This document shows positions 1-8,751 of a DNA stretch of 61,645 bases, in pieces. Source of the stretch: Bacteriovoracaceae bacterium (GTDB lineage: Bacteria; Bdellovibrionota; Bacteriovoracia; Bacteriovoracales; Bacteriovoracaceae); contig JARXAH010000091.1 in NCBI GenBank assembly GCA_029865945.1, positions 1 to 61,645 on the forward strand. Reading direction: 5' to 3'. The translations under genes and the position numbers were made by a program. Within the stretch, counting starts at the first letter, position 1. Each line of letters begins with the position of its first letter. The notes beneath the pieces were generated by a model. The model did no database searches. It saw only the letters and a program-made list of their open reading frames with translations, and was not told the DNA's origin.

Positions 1-804
1 GCACCAACTCCATCAGGTACTGCGACGCCTGGTCCAACAGGAACGGCAATGGCCTGTGTGGGAACAAGAGGGGTGATTTGCAAAGGAGGTTACGGCGCAC
101 CGGGAACGGGAGGGAAAGAAATTCCTGCGAAAGTAGTTTTCTTAAATCCTGCGGGAAGTAAGCTCACCCAAAATGCACAATCGATGGCCGTGCAAATTAT
201 TGATAAGGCGAATAGGGAACTTTTGTTCGATGGACATCAGCACCTAAAGTTTAAACTCAAAGAGGCCGTAGAGTTGCCAGAGCCTTCGATTGCCACGATT
301 CAAAATTCGTCGGCAATGACTGCTCAGTACGGTGCCACCGATGCTTATGTATTGGTACTCGTCAATGATATCCCTGGAGGAACGGCAGGTTACTCTCCTG
401 GTTTGCGAATTGATTGGAAGTCCAAACAATCCATTGTGGTAATGGAGTATCGCTTAGTGGCCAATGGAGTAACGGTGTTAGTACATGAATTACTACATGG
501 AATGGGTGCCCCTCATACCACTGACGGAAACGGCGGACAAGACAATGTATTCCCCAATGGAATTCAGCGCTACTCAACGATTGTAGGAAATACCCCTCCA
601 CTGATTTACAATTTTGACATTTTTCTAGAAGACGTCATGAGTTACGAGGGTGTTCGAAATGTGGGAGGTTTCAATTGGGATACGAGAACGATCATGATGT
701 GGTATGTAACCAATTATCCTCTATTTAAATCGAATAGTGACTCTGCGATGAATGGTGCTTACTCCAACATTCTTAATGAATATTATTCGAGATTCGTTAA
801 ATGA
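1..804 (+). CDS. Metzincin-type zinc metalloprotease (5' partial)
   Basis: The reading frame is open from base 1, so the gene begins upstream of the window; the first codons encode a Pro/Thr/Gly-rich linker typical of the stretch behind a lipoprotein or signal peptide. The protein carries HELLHGMGAPH (bases about 487-519), an exact HExxHxxGxxH metzincin zinc site with three His ligands and the catalytic Glu, and about 40 residues later the sequence DVMSY, a plausible Met-turn. It is probably an exported peptidase acting in the periplasm or on the surface. Its stop overlaps the next start by 4 bp (ATGA), so the two are translationally coupled. Substrate is unknown. The zinc site is seen directly; family assignment beyond the metzincin clan is not possible. 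Confidence 0.8.
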   Translation, partial: APTPSGTATPGPTGTAMACVGTRGVICKGGYGAPGTGGKEIPAKVVFLNPAGSKLTQNAQSMAVQIIDKANRELLFDGHQHLKFKLKEAVELPEPSIATIQNSSAMTAQYGATDAYVLVLVNDIPGGTAGYSPGLRIDWKSKQSIVVMEYRLVANGVTVLVHELLHGMGAPHTTDGNGGQDNVFPNGIQRYSTIVGNTPPLIYNFDIFLEDVMSYEGVRNVGGFNWDTRTIMMWYVTNYPLFKSNSDSAMNGAYSNILNEYYSRFVK

Positions 805-1907
805 TAAATAAATCTTTATTTTTAATCATTTCAATGTTGATACTTTCTGCAAATTCCCTTTTTGCTGCCGCATTAACGGATACGGAACTCGGCCGATACT
901 TAACTTCCATTCATGATGTGGATTGGAAAACGTTAACGGAACGTTACTCTCAGAATCCTCAAGCATTAAAAAATCGTCTCGCTTTGATCATTGCTAACCC
1001 CCAAAAAGAATTGCCTCAATTAGATGGGTTTCAAAATCGATTCGCTTGGGAAAATGCCATCCGCGGTTATGGCCATTTAGCAGATCGTAACTCTAAGGGA
1101 AATCTCTCCTCGAGTGAAGTAAAGTATTATCAGCAAATTCAAACCCGAGTAGAAAAATATGAAGACAATTATGGAAAAATTGCCTTAATTGAGTCGCTTA
1201 AAAATACGGGAACCGCGGACGCTTTAAGAATGCTTGGAAAAATGGCCCAGGAAGAAAATGAATTGTGGCTATCAACGAAAGCATTGGATGCGGCAAGTAA
1301 AATATTGGAGGGCGAAACCTCTCTAGGGGCCCAAGGGGATTTGGCCTATGTTCCTTTTTATTATCCCAATTTAAAAGAAAATTTTTCTGTTCGTGAAACG
1401 ACCGATTGGCCTGAACATATTGAAGAATTACTCACGATCGAAGAAAAAATAAAAGCCCTATACAATTTTAAAAATTCTAAGGAAATACATCCATCAATGG
1501 AAAAATATTTCCAAAATCTAGAGGAGAAATTTATGAAATCACTTGAGGCAGCAAAAGTGGCCATGGCCAATTCTGAAAATAAGGATCAAACACCTGTGCT
1601 CCTAGCTTCAGCGGGTGAAGGTGAACAAGAAAAAGATTTTGGAACACTGGGACAAACAATTGGAAAATTTTCTCATGATGTTGCAGAAGAAAAATCTGAA
1701 CTAGCACAAAAAATTGATGAAAATAAAAATGTAAATGAAGTCAATCCAGAGCAAATGCAACGTGGAATTGCCTCTGAGCAAGATCAGGGACCGAATCCAG
1801 ATGCGCCATCCCCTTCAACGCCAAATTATATGCTATTTGGTTTAATTGGAGTCCTCTTTTTAGTCATGGCGTATGTGGGTATAAAATTTTCGAAAAAGAA
1901 AAAATAA
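801..1907 (+). CDS. Exported, C-terminally membrane-anchored protein of unknown function
   Basis: A 368-residue protein with an N-terminal signal peptide (hydrophobic core at about residues 5-20, AxA-like end near 22-24), a mostly helical acidic middle part, and a hydrophobic segment at about 345-362 followed by KFSKKKK, which is a stop-transfer anchor with a cytoplasmic tail. The bulk would therefore lie in the periplasm. I recognise no domain. The ATGA overlap with the upstream metzincin gene suggests coordinated synthesis, and it may be a partner, tether or substrate of that protease (inference). Confidence 0.75.
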   Translation: MINKSLFLIISMLILSANSLFAAALTDTELGRYLTSIHDVDWKTLTERYSQNPQALKNRLALIIANPQKELPQLDGFQNRFAWENAIRGYGHLADRNSKGNLSSSEVKYYQQIQTRVEKYEDNYGKIALIESLKNTGTADALRMLGKMAQEENELWLSTKALDAASKILEGETSLGAQGDLAYVPFYYPNLKENFSVRETTDWPEHIEELLTIEEKIKALYNFKNSKEIHPSMEKYFQNLEEKFMKSLEAAKVAMANSENKDQTPVLLASAGEGEQEKDFGTLGQTIGKFSHDVAEEKSELAQKIDENKNVNEVNPEQMQRGIASEQDQGPNPDAPSPSTPNYMLFGLIGVLFLVMAYVGIKFSKKKK

Positions 1908-1947
1908 CTGATTGTTTGAGTCTAGAGTTTTTCTTTGTTAGTTCACT

Positions 1948-3192
1948 TTAAACCAAACACAGCAAAAAATAATCAGCACTCATCATCCAAGTTTGAGAAT
2001 TAACTTTTCTCCAAATATTTTTTTCATATACCAATTGAAAATGCGGAACACCTAAAGCGGATTGAAATTTTTGATAAGTAGTATCTAACTTAGAATCTTT
2101 ATACTTACACTCAACCGAAAACCATGGAATTCGATTTTTTACAACTAAAAAATCCACTTCTCGCTTCTCTTTATCCCGTAAATAATAAAGCTTAAAATCT
2201 CCTTCTCCTGTGTCTTCCCAAAATTGACAGGATTTTAATAAATGTACGGCGATCATATTTTCAAATTTGGATGCAGGATTCTCAACTTGCGTCCAATCAT
2301 AAAGGTAGGGTTTGCCTTCTTTTTTAAGAGTACGGGTAATCGATTTTTGATATGGCCGAATGACAAATAAAAAATATAGTTCTTGTAGAAAACTGAGCCA
2401 GCGCTTTACTGTATCAAAGGAAACGTCCAAATCTTCACGTAACGAAGCAATACTAAGGGGTGACCCCACCTTTTCAGGAAGGAGGGATGTCAAGATTTCA
2501 ACTTGTCCAATCTCAACAATGCGGCTTAGATCGCGTAAATCTTCGCGAACAATTTTTTCGATTCGACCTCTTTGCCATAGGTTAAAAATTTTCTTATCCC
2601 TTGCAAAAAAGGGTTCTGGGAAACCACTGAACTCAAAAAGTTGTTCTAATAGATCCCAAGAAGTTTTTTGATTTATTGATGATGTTGATGATGGATGAAT
2701 GGCCATTTTTAGAAAATCATCTGGCGATACAAGCTCACTCTTGGAAACTTCGGCCAAACTTAAAGGGTTGAGACGAAAATGAAAATACCGACCTAATAAG
2801 GAGTCCCCCCCTTTTTTGTAAACATTCAACCTCGCACTTCCAGTCACCAATATTTTTATTTCAGCGTGGTAAAGATCGTAAATTCCTTTAAGTTTACGCT
2901 TCCAAAATTTGGATTTGTGTATTTCATCTAGGATAACGAGCCGATTTTTATTTTGCTCATTTAAATTAAATTTATCTAAAAAAGCATTGGGGTTTTTCGC
3001 CCACTGTCTTTGAAATTGAGTATCATCCCAGTTGAGATAAATAGATTCATCAAAAGATTTTTGTAGGGACTTAGCAAGAGTGGTTTTACCCACTTGTCTT
3101 GGACCAGAAATAAAGGCCATTTTTGACCGATCTAGTGCCAATTGTTTGACCTGAGAAAGTATATTTCGAGTAGCATCATTCTTTTTCTTCAT
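1948..3192 (-). CDS. AAA-family ATPase with C-terminal DUF4143 domain
   Basis: A 414-residue cytoplasmic protein. Near residue 30 it has the Walker A motif GPRQVGKTT and near residue 88 a Walker B-like LVILDEIHK, followed by a sensor-like VTGSAR; this is the AAA_14 ATPase type. The C-terminal half includes REVDFLVVKN and an ECKYKDS element, the nuclease-like arrangement typical of DUF4143. Such proteins are widespread and often of accessory origin; their role is unsettled. It is monocistronic, convergent with the upstream plus-strand pair, and a pair of GGTC palindromes lies 25-75 bp before its start, which could mediate autoregulation. Confidence 0.85.
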   Translation of the reverse strand: MKKKNDATRNILSQVKQLALDRSKMAFISGPRQVGKTTLAKSLQKSFDESIYLNWDDTQFQRQWAKNPNAFLDKFNLNEQNKNRLVILDEIHKSKFWKRKLKGIYDLYHAEIKILVTGSARLNVYKKGGDSLLGRYFHFRLNPLSLAEVSKSELVSPDDFLKMAIHPSSTSSINQKTSWDLLEQLFEFSGFPEPFFARDKKIFNLWQRGRIEKIVREDLRDLSRIVEIGQVEILTSLLPEKVGSPLSIASLREDLDVSFDTVKRWLSFLQELYFLFVIRPYQKSITRTLKKEGKPYLYDWTQVENPASKFENMIAVHLLKSCQFWEDTGEGDFKLYYLRDKEKREVDFLVVKNRIPWFSVECKYKDSKLDTTYQKFQSALGVPHFQLVYEKNIWRKVNSQTWMMSADYFLLCLV

Positions 3193-3216
3193 CTGACTAG
3201 ATTAGCATAGACAAGA

Positions 3217-3266
3217 ATTTGGTCAAGACCAAATGACACATAGGCACGAATTTGGTCAGGCTTGAC
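3217..3266. promoter_or_regulatory. Paired GGTC inverted repeats (candidate operator)
   Basis: At 3217-3234 an 8-bp inverted repeat ATTTGGTC/GACCAAAT is separated by 2 bp. At 3249-3266 the same left half AATTTGGTCA recurs and ends in TTGACC, giving GGTCA-4 bp-TGACC. The left halves start 33 bp apart, about three helical turns, so two dimers could sit on one DNA face. The sites lie directly upstream of the AAA/DUF4143 gene start (3192) and behind the guaB stop. Binding by any regulator is inference. Confidence 0.5.
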
Positions 3267-3289
3267 CGGGCGTACCGAGCATAAAGGAC

Positions 3290-4372
3290 CTACCGATAGT
3301 TGGGCGCTTCATTAGTGATAATCACATCATGAACATGACTTTCTTTTAGTCCTGAAGTACTGATGCGAACAAATTTCGCTTTTGAAACGAGCTCATCTAA
3401 ATTTTTTGCTCCCACATAACCCATCCCTGATCGAAGGCCTCCCATGAGCTGATGGACTTGTTGCTCTAAGGTTCCTCGGTAAGGAGTCATTCCTTCCACA
3501 CCTTCGGGAACTAATTTTTTTTCTTCGAGTACATCACTTTGACCATAACGATCACGCGACCCCATACTCATGGCACCGAGTGATCCCATACCACGGTACG
3601 ATTTGTAGCGCTGTCCATTGATCGTGAGTACTGGGCCTGGTGATCGATCGGTTCCTGCTAGGAGTGATCCCACCATCACGGCACTGGCTCCGGCCGCCAA
3701 AGCTTTCACCACATCACCAGAATATTTTATTCCTCCGTCTGCAATCATGGGCACCCCATGAGAGCGACAAATGGGAGCACACTCTAGCACCGCTTGAAAT
3801 TGAGGAACACCAATACCTGCCACCATGCGAGTCGTACAAATGGATCCTGGCCCGACACCCACCTTGATTCCATCGGCGCCATTTTCAATTAAAAAAGCGC
3901 ACGCTTCCGGGGTGGCCACGTTTCCAACGATTACTTCAATTTTATTTTGATATTTTTGCTTCATTTTTTTGAGCATCTCAACAACGCCCAAACTGTGTCC
4001 GTGGGCCGTATCAATCAAGATCACTTCCACGCCCGCGTTCACCAGCGACTCTGCTCGCTCCCATTCACTTGGGCCCACACCAATGGCCGCACAGACCGGA
4101 TGTACGCCACTTTGAATAATTTTTTTTATTTCTTCTGCTTGGGTAGCAAAGGACATATTTTTATGGACTACCCCTGCGCCGCCTAACTCCCCCATCCCTA
4201 TGGCCATGGAGGCCTCTGTAACTGTATCCATCGCACTGGAAATAAGAGGAATTTTTAAGGTAATTTTTCGTGTCAACTTTGAAGCTAAATTAACGTCTTT
4301 AGGTAAAATTTCAGAATATCCAGGCCGAATAAGCACATCATCGTAAGCGAGAGAAACTGACATTTTTTCCAT
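3290..4372 (-). CDS. guaB: Inosine-5'-monophosphate dehydrogenase lacking CBS domains
   Basis: Catalyses NAD-dependent oxidation of IMP to XMP, the committed step to GMP. The 360-residue protein has the TIM-barrel core with catalytic Cys179 in [19 protein letters not shown] typical of IMPDH, the mobile flap [10 protein letters not shown] and the IMPDH-specific Arg-Tyr dyad (275-276). The usual tandem CBS (Bateman) insert is absent: the strand around GVVHKNMS runs straight into [10 protein letters not shown]. Usual length is about 485. GMP reductase, also CBS-less, is disfavoured by the flap dyad and the VAGIGVPQ segment. Loss of the CBS pair should remove the adenine/guanine nucleotide control of the enzyme. 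ATG at 4372 follows AAAGGA at about 9 bp; an internal ATG at 4363 is also possible. Confidence 0.93.
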   Translation of the reverse strand: MEKMSVSLAYDDVLIRPGYSEILPKDVNLASKLTRKITLKIPLISSAMDTVTEASMAIGMGELGGAGVVHKNMSFATQAEEIKKIIQSGVHPVCAAIGVGPSEWERAESLVNAGVEVILIDTAHGHSLGVVEMLKKMKQKYQNKIEVIVGNVATPEACAFLIENGADGIKVGVGPGSICTTRMVAGIGVPQFQAVLECAPICRSHGVPMIADGGIKYSGDVVKALAAGASAVMVGSLLAGTDRSPGPVLTINGQRYKSYRGMGSLGAMSMGSRDRYGQSDVLEEKKLVPEGVEGMTPYRGTLEQQVHQLMGGLRSGMGYVGAKNLDELVSKAKFVRISTSGLKESHVHDVIITNEAPNYR

Positions 4373-4644
4373 GGGAATTATCCTTTATTTTTTATTTTAT
4401 ATTTTTGCTTTAAAACTATTTTTGTAACCATTCGTGTGATCCCTAACCTGATTGTTGCCAGTGATTTTTTAGTCTATCAATAGAATAGCTAATTTCGCTA
4501 GGTACCTACTCTGAGCAGCGTAAATATTTATAAATTATGACTATTTTTTTGTCGGCCGGAGGTCTAGGTTTCCCAATCAAAAGTTTACTCAAAATATAGG
4601 GAAAGCGTGGATTGGTCCACTGGAAGTATTAAAAGGAAGCAAGA

Positions 4645-5805
4645 TTAGTAATGTTCGTTTTGGTCTTGTTCCACTTGTCTTAATTGCTCAAGCAAAAGAT
4701 TTAGCTCTTTTTCTTGACTGGATTTATGGGTATTGTGTGAACTTCCTGCATCCTCAGGCCCGTCTTGAGAAGAAGGATTTCTCATGTAATCAACGGATTT
4801 TTTCTCCTGAGGTTGCGCTTGCATGGGGGCGGTAATTTTGATGTCAGGTCTACTATTGTCTGAAAAGACTTGCTGATGAAAATGATCCTTATTTGCCGCA
4901 TCTCCTTTCCCATCAAATCTCATGACACGAATAGGTACTTCCTTACTTATTTGGCGCTTCCTCTTTTTAGGCAGAATTTCTTTTGATGCTATTTTACGAT
5001 CCGCAATTTCATGAATCATCTTTTTCATATTTTTAGGAATAAACATAATTTTATTTTCATCACTCCCTTTATACAAATCAGCGGCATCCCGCGTTTTTTG
5101 TGGGCCTGGCCCGATGGAAGCAATGCCACGTTTCAATTCTTCGTCGTCTTGTTTGGTTTTATCCGGTGATAGTTGAACGAGTAGTTTTTGAAACTCTTCA
5201 TCACTCGACCTTGAATCAATCCCCTTAAACTGAGACAAAAGAAGATGCATACTTTCTTTTCCAATGAGCGAAGGCTTCCTTGGTAGTCCTTGCTGAAAAT
5301 CTCTTTGTACGAAAGAAATTTCTCCGCTCACTAAATTTTCTCTCTTATCCGGAATGTAGGCATTGGCCAGCATGGCATTACCCGAAATGACAAAAACTTG
5401 AGTCTTCTTCAAGACCGTATCATAAGTGATAATTCCTTCCATTCGTTTAAACTGAATCATGCCATTGGGCGATTCAATATAGAGCATTTGTTGTTCTTGA
5501 TGACTGGACAGCCACATGCTTCCGTAGCGGAGTTGCACACCGTAAGTGGTAAGTTCGATACTTGTTTGTCCAGCAAAATGGATCGTTTCTTCCCTAGGGC
5601 CAAGTAAAGAAATTTGGGACCCGGGAGTTAAAATTAATTTGGAATTGGGACGCAAAAAAACGCCAACGGAGAGGGGCCTTTGCGCCATTGTTTGAGCAAT
5701 AAAATCTACTTTACCTTTAAGTGACATAACACGGTAGCTATCCGAATCGGCAGCTCTTATCATTTTTGAAGCGATGAGCAGCACCAAAATGGTAAACAAT
5801 TTCAT
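4645..5805 (-). CDS. Exported FecR-domain-like protein
   Basis: The start is placed at ATG 5805, not the longer frame from 5850, because it overlaps the upstream stop by 4 bp (ATGA), follows GGGAG at a good distance and begins a clean signal peptide (MKLFTILVLLIASKM...). The mature part has a beta-rich region of about 150 residues resembling a FecR domain (GKVDF start, then repeated strand-turn units ending in a VFVISGNAM strand), followed by a low-complexity charged tail. FecR-like domains in exported proteins are often structural or surface modules rather than sigma regulators; no sigma factor is nearby. Function unknown. Translationally coupled to the gene at 5802-6533. Confidence 0.6.
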   Translation of the reverse strand: MKLFTILVLLIASKMIRAADSDSYRVMSLKGKVDFIAQTMAQRPLSVGVFLRPNSKLILTPGSQISLLGPREETIHFAGQTSIELTTYGVQLRYGSMWLSSHQEQQMLYIESPNGMIQFKRMEGIITYDTVLKKTQVFVISGNAMLANAYIPDKRENLVSGEISFVQRDFQQGLPRKPSLIGKESMHLLLSQFKGIDSRSSDEEFQKLLVQLSPDKTKQDDEELKRGIASIGPGPQKTRDAADLYKGSDENKIMFIPKNMKKMIHEIADRKIASKEILPKKRKRQISKEVPIRVMRFDGKGDAANKDHFHQQVFSDNSRPDIKITAPMQAQPQEKKSVDYMRNPSSQDGPEDAGSSHNTHKSSQEKELNLLLEQLRQVEQDQNEHY

Positions 5806-6533
5806 AAGGACACTCCCGACTTCTGATAAAGATTCGATAAGATGTCCCATTCTTGGGTGTTGCGATATTTATCCTTAAATTCCTGCAAGGAAGTGTGAAA
5901 TTCGGAAACGTGTCCGAGCTTATATTGCGCCAAGGCCATCCAAAGTTTTGCTCGAATGTAGTACCTAGATTTTGGATAGTGAGTAATGTAGTTGGTGAGT
6001 ACTTGTAGCCCCTCATCTAAATAGACTTGTCCTTCGATGGAGGCAACGCCCAGTTGAAACAAATCAATTTCTTTAAAATTTTTTGCTCCCCCTGGCTGAA
6101 AAAATAAAGTTAGGCCAAATTGAGCGGCCTCTAAGTATTGTTTCAAATTCCAATGTTTGTGAAAGTAAGTGAGCAATTTTTCCGAATTCCATTGATAAGT
6201 ATCTTGCTGAACAAAATCCGCGATGTCTGTTGAGTTATGTTTGCGCTTAGGAGAAAATTTTAACGAACTAGGAGCAATCGATGCAAGGGAACGGCCTGAC
6301 ATTTCTTCCCCTGCACTGCCTTTCGATTGCATTTTTTCCATTTCAAATCGAAGGTCTTCATAAACACCGGTCATGTGGGCCAATTTTGTTTTTAATATTT
6401 CATTTTCTTGTTTAAGCTGAATTTGTGCACTGATAGAAGGGAATGCATAGTTCCAACCCTTCCAAGGATACCAACGAAACGTCACACAATAGACTGACGC
6501 CGTTCCAAGAAATATAAATAGGAAATATCTCAT
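5802..6533 (-). CDS. Membrane-anchored coiled-coil/TPR-like protein
   Basis: Begins with a hydrophobic segment (MRYFLFIFLGTASVYC) that acts as signal or anchor; GGGTGAT precedes this ATG, while the longer frame from 6581 lacks a binding site. A short coiled coil follows (about residues 38-70, rich in Gln/Leu/Glu), then an unstructured Ser/Lys linker and a C-terminal helical part with TPR-like spacing (LFQLGVASIEGQ, YYIRAKLWMALAQYKLG). This architecture resembles YbgF/CpoB-type periplasmic coiled-coil-TPR proteins, but I cannot assign it to that family. It overlaps the FecR-like gene by 4 bp and is likely co-transcribed with it. Confidence 0.6.
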   Translation of the reverse strand: MRYFLFIFLGTASVYCVTFRWYPWKGWNYAFPSISAQIQLKQENEILKTKLAHMTGVYEDLRFEMEKMQSKGSAGEEMSGRSLASIAPSSLKFSPKRKHNSTDIADFVQQDTYQWNSEKLLTYFHKHWNLKQYLEAAQFGLTLFFQPGGAKNFKEIDLFQLGVASIEGQVYLDEGLQVLTNYITHYPKSRYYIRAKLWMALAQYKLGHVSEFHTSLQEFKDKYRNTQEWDILSNLYQKSGVSL

Positions 6534-6664
6534 CGCCAGATCACCCAAAGTAAAAGGTCTGAGTAGCAAAAACCTATACATCTTGTCGGGGATTGGAGGG
6601 GAAAACTTTAGCTAATTTTTTTCAATTCTATCTTCAATAATGTTAAGTATTTGAGCTGAAGAAA

Positions 6665-7912
6665 TCAAAATTTCAATTTCTGAATATCAACTCGTCCTTT
6701 TAACATTTCAAGCACATTGCGATGCCCGTTAAAGTGCGCCTCGCCGCCCAGGATATAAATATTGATAGGTCGTCTTGGAGAGGAAGTGTCTTCTCTATTC
6801 ATTAAACTTGAAATGCGTTTGGCCCAACGGCGGTTACGAACTTCCATGTACTTTTTCTCATTATCGTTCTGAATTTGGTCTTTGGGTTGGTTCCTAGTTT
6901 TAGAAAAATCAGAATATAGTGCGTAGAGAATACGGTTGGTCTCATCGCTATAGGAACTATTTGTGTGAAGAGAAGAATATTCTTTGGAAGCGACTTCTAA
7001 TTCTTTACGATCGAATTTTTTGATCTCCTTTGCAATTGATATTTGTTCGTTATAGACACGATTATATAACTCTTCGATTGTTTGATCATTGTCCAGAGCT
7101 TCTAAGGCAGACGCATTTTTAGATTCGAGGTAATGAGCAATCGCTTCATCGAGAGTATTATACAATTTTTCTTTTTTTTCATTTTTTTCAACTTGCTCCC
7201 TACGAAAAAGAACAAAAGATGCTCTATAAAATTCTTCCACAAACGTATCTAAATTAAGATGTTCATAAAGTGACGATTGTAAATTTTGTTGAACATAGTG
7301 TTCGAGACTCATTTCACTCATGCTATTTTGATCAAGCTTGAAATACTGAATTTCGTAAAAAGCTTTTAAAAGCTCCGCAGACGATTGTAGAGTGAGTCTC
7401 AATTTGTGTCTGGAGATACATTGATAAATGGGAGTCGTAATTTCAAAGCTATTATGGGATATGGGTGGGTAGGGAGCTGAACTTTGGGCCATTTTTTTAA
7501 ACCCTAAACAATCAAGTGCGGCGACATTAAGCCTAAGCATATTGTGTTTTATTAAAGATTGGGAAATAGGCATTTGACCATCTTCAGGAAAGGTAGATGT
7601 TAAATCTACTTCACCCGCATAATAGGTGGGAGGAAATTCACCTATGAGTTGTTTAATATTTGAAACGTCCTCGATGCTTGCAGGAATGTGGGTCGTTCCA
7701 ATAACAAAAATAGTCACTTGTGAGTCTTGCTTAGTTAACTTCCAGATATGTTGATTAATTAACTTACTACTTTGAGAGTTACCATCTACTTCGCTAATTT
7801 TTGAGATATTGATTTGCTCTGCTTGCGGAGAGGATTTCTTGGCCTTTCTGGCACAACCGACAAAAAGATTACTTAACAAAAATGATATCAGAAAGTGAAC
7901 TAAAATCTTCAT
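6665..7912 (-). CDS. TraB/GumN (Tiki-like) family lipoprotein
   Basis: Start ATG 7912 is preferred (AAGGTAGG 9 bp upstream); it opens a lipoprotein signal with lipobox LFVGC and Cys about residue 22. The mature protein begins with a TraB/GumN-type strand WKLTKQDSQVTIFVIGTTH and ends with YILGGEAHFNG, giving the two GxxH motifs that define the TraB/Tiki superfamily; a Glu in YYAGEVDL fits the conserved acidic residue. Between the motifs lies a long charged helical insert. Family members are proposed metalloproteases. Envelope location follows from the lipobox. At 415 residues it is longer than the usual roughly 300. The family call rests on motif memory, not on alignment. Confidence 0.7.
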   Translation of the reverse strand: MKILVHFLISFLLSNLFVGCARKAKKSSPQAEQINISKISEVDGNSQSSKLINQHIWKLTKQDSQVTIFVIGTTHIPASIEDVSNIKQLIGEFPPTYYAGEVDLTSTFPEDGQMPISQSLIKHNMLRLNVAALDCLGFKKMAQSSAPYPPISHNSFEITTPIYQCISRHKLRLTLQSSAELLKAFYEIQYFKLDQNSMSEMSLEHYVQQNLQSSLYEHLNLDTFVEEFYRASFVLFRREQVEKNEKKEKLYNTLDEAIAHYLESKNASALEALDNDQTIEELYNRVYNEQISIAKEIKKFDRKELEVASKEYSSLHTNSSYSDETNRILYALYSDFSKTRNQPKDQIQNDNEKKYMEVRNRRWAKRISSLMNREDTSSPRRPINIYILGGEAHFNGHRNVLEMLKGRVDIQKLKF

Positions 7913-8154
7913 GCAAGCCATCCTACCTTTTGAAAAAGGGTGCAACCAGCTTGCCATGATTGATATTTGATTTTACTGGTAAGGAAAGGCAATGGATGTA
8001 TTTTTAACACATGGCCGGATAAACTTTGGCCAATTGCTAAGATAGGATTAATTCTTAACTACCAAGTCATTAATATAAATTTCACTAACCATTTTTAATT
8101 GTTGGCCTTGTGGTAGCTTTTAAAAAAAAATTCTAAAAAAAAGCATTTGAGTTT

Positions 8155-8751
8155 ATGAAAATATTTTTACTTTCAGTAGTTTTCTTTTTATCTGAACTTA
8201 GCTTTGCCCAAATATATAAACCGGCCGTTTTCATTATCGACATGCAGATATCATTCTTTGAAAGTGAAAGGAACATTGAATCTAAAGAATTATTAGATCT
8301 CAATCTTTCCCTATATAAGCTAATTAATTGGGCACAAGAGAACTCGCTACCTATTATCATAGTTGAATATGAAAATTCTGGGCCGACTAGTCCTTCCATC
8401 GAAGGAATGGTGCTTAAGAATAATAATTATGAAAAATATACGACTATTATAAAAAAAGACAATGGATTATTTTACGAAATAGATAAAACGAAGGAAGTAA
8501 AGAATTTTCTTGATAAATACAGTGTAAATTCTTTAATTGTCTCGGGAATAAATGCCCATGCATGCGTAAGTGAAACCGTGGTGGGAGCAATCAACAATGA
8601 CTATTTTGTTTTTACGTCACGGGATTTAATTGCGGCCTTTAACTATCATCCCCCAATCTATCCTACCACGCTTTATTTTGAAGATGATAAATTAATGCAG
8701 TTTGATCACTTGAAAGATCTTTTTTCCTATTTCAAAAAAAAACGATTATAG
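8155..8751 (+). CDS. Exported isochorismatase-like cysteine hydrolase
   Basis: A 198-residue protein with a signal peptide (MKIFLLSVVFFLSELSFAQ, cleavage after SFA) followed by a cysteine-hydrolase fold. The expected triad is visible: Asp29 in FIIDMQ, Lys100/101 in IIKKDNG, and Cys137 in SGINAHACVSET with the preceding cis-peptide-like region. The family cleaves amide or vinyl-ether bonds (isochorismatase, nicotinamidase, carbamoylases) and is normally cytoplasmic, so the signal peptide is unusual. Substrate unknown. Its stop overlaps the convergent stop of the M23 gene (TTATAG). The binding site upstream (TTGAGTTT) is weak. Confidence 0.8.
   Translation: MKIFLLSVVFFLSELSFAQIYKPAVFIIDMQISFFESERNIESKELLDLNLSLYKLINWAQENSLPIIIVEYENSGPTSPSIEGMVLKNNNYEKYTTIIKKDNGLFYEIDKTKEVKNFLDKYSVNSLIVSGINAHACVSETVVGAINNDYFVFTSRDLIAAFNYHPPIYPTTLYFEDDKLMQFDHLKDLFSYFKKKRL

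Noticed and set aside
3290-4372. GMP reductase as identity of the CBS-less barrel
   Set aside because: The IMPDH flap Arg-Tyr dyad and VAGIGVPQ are present, which GMP reductase lacks.
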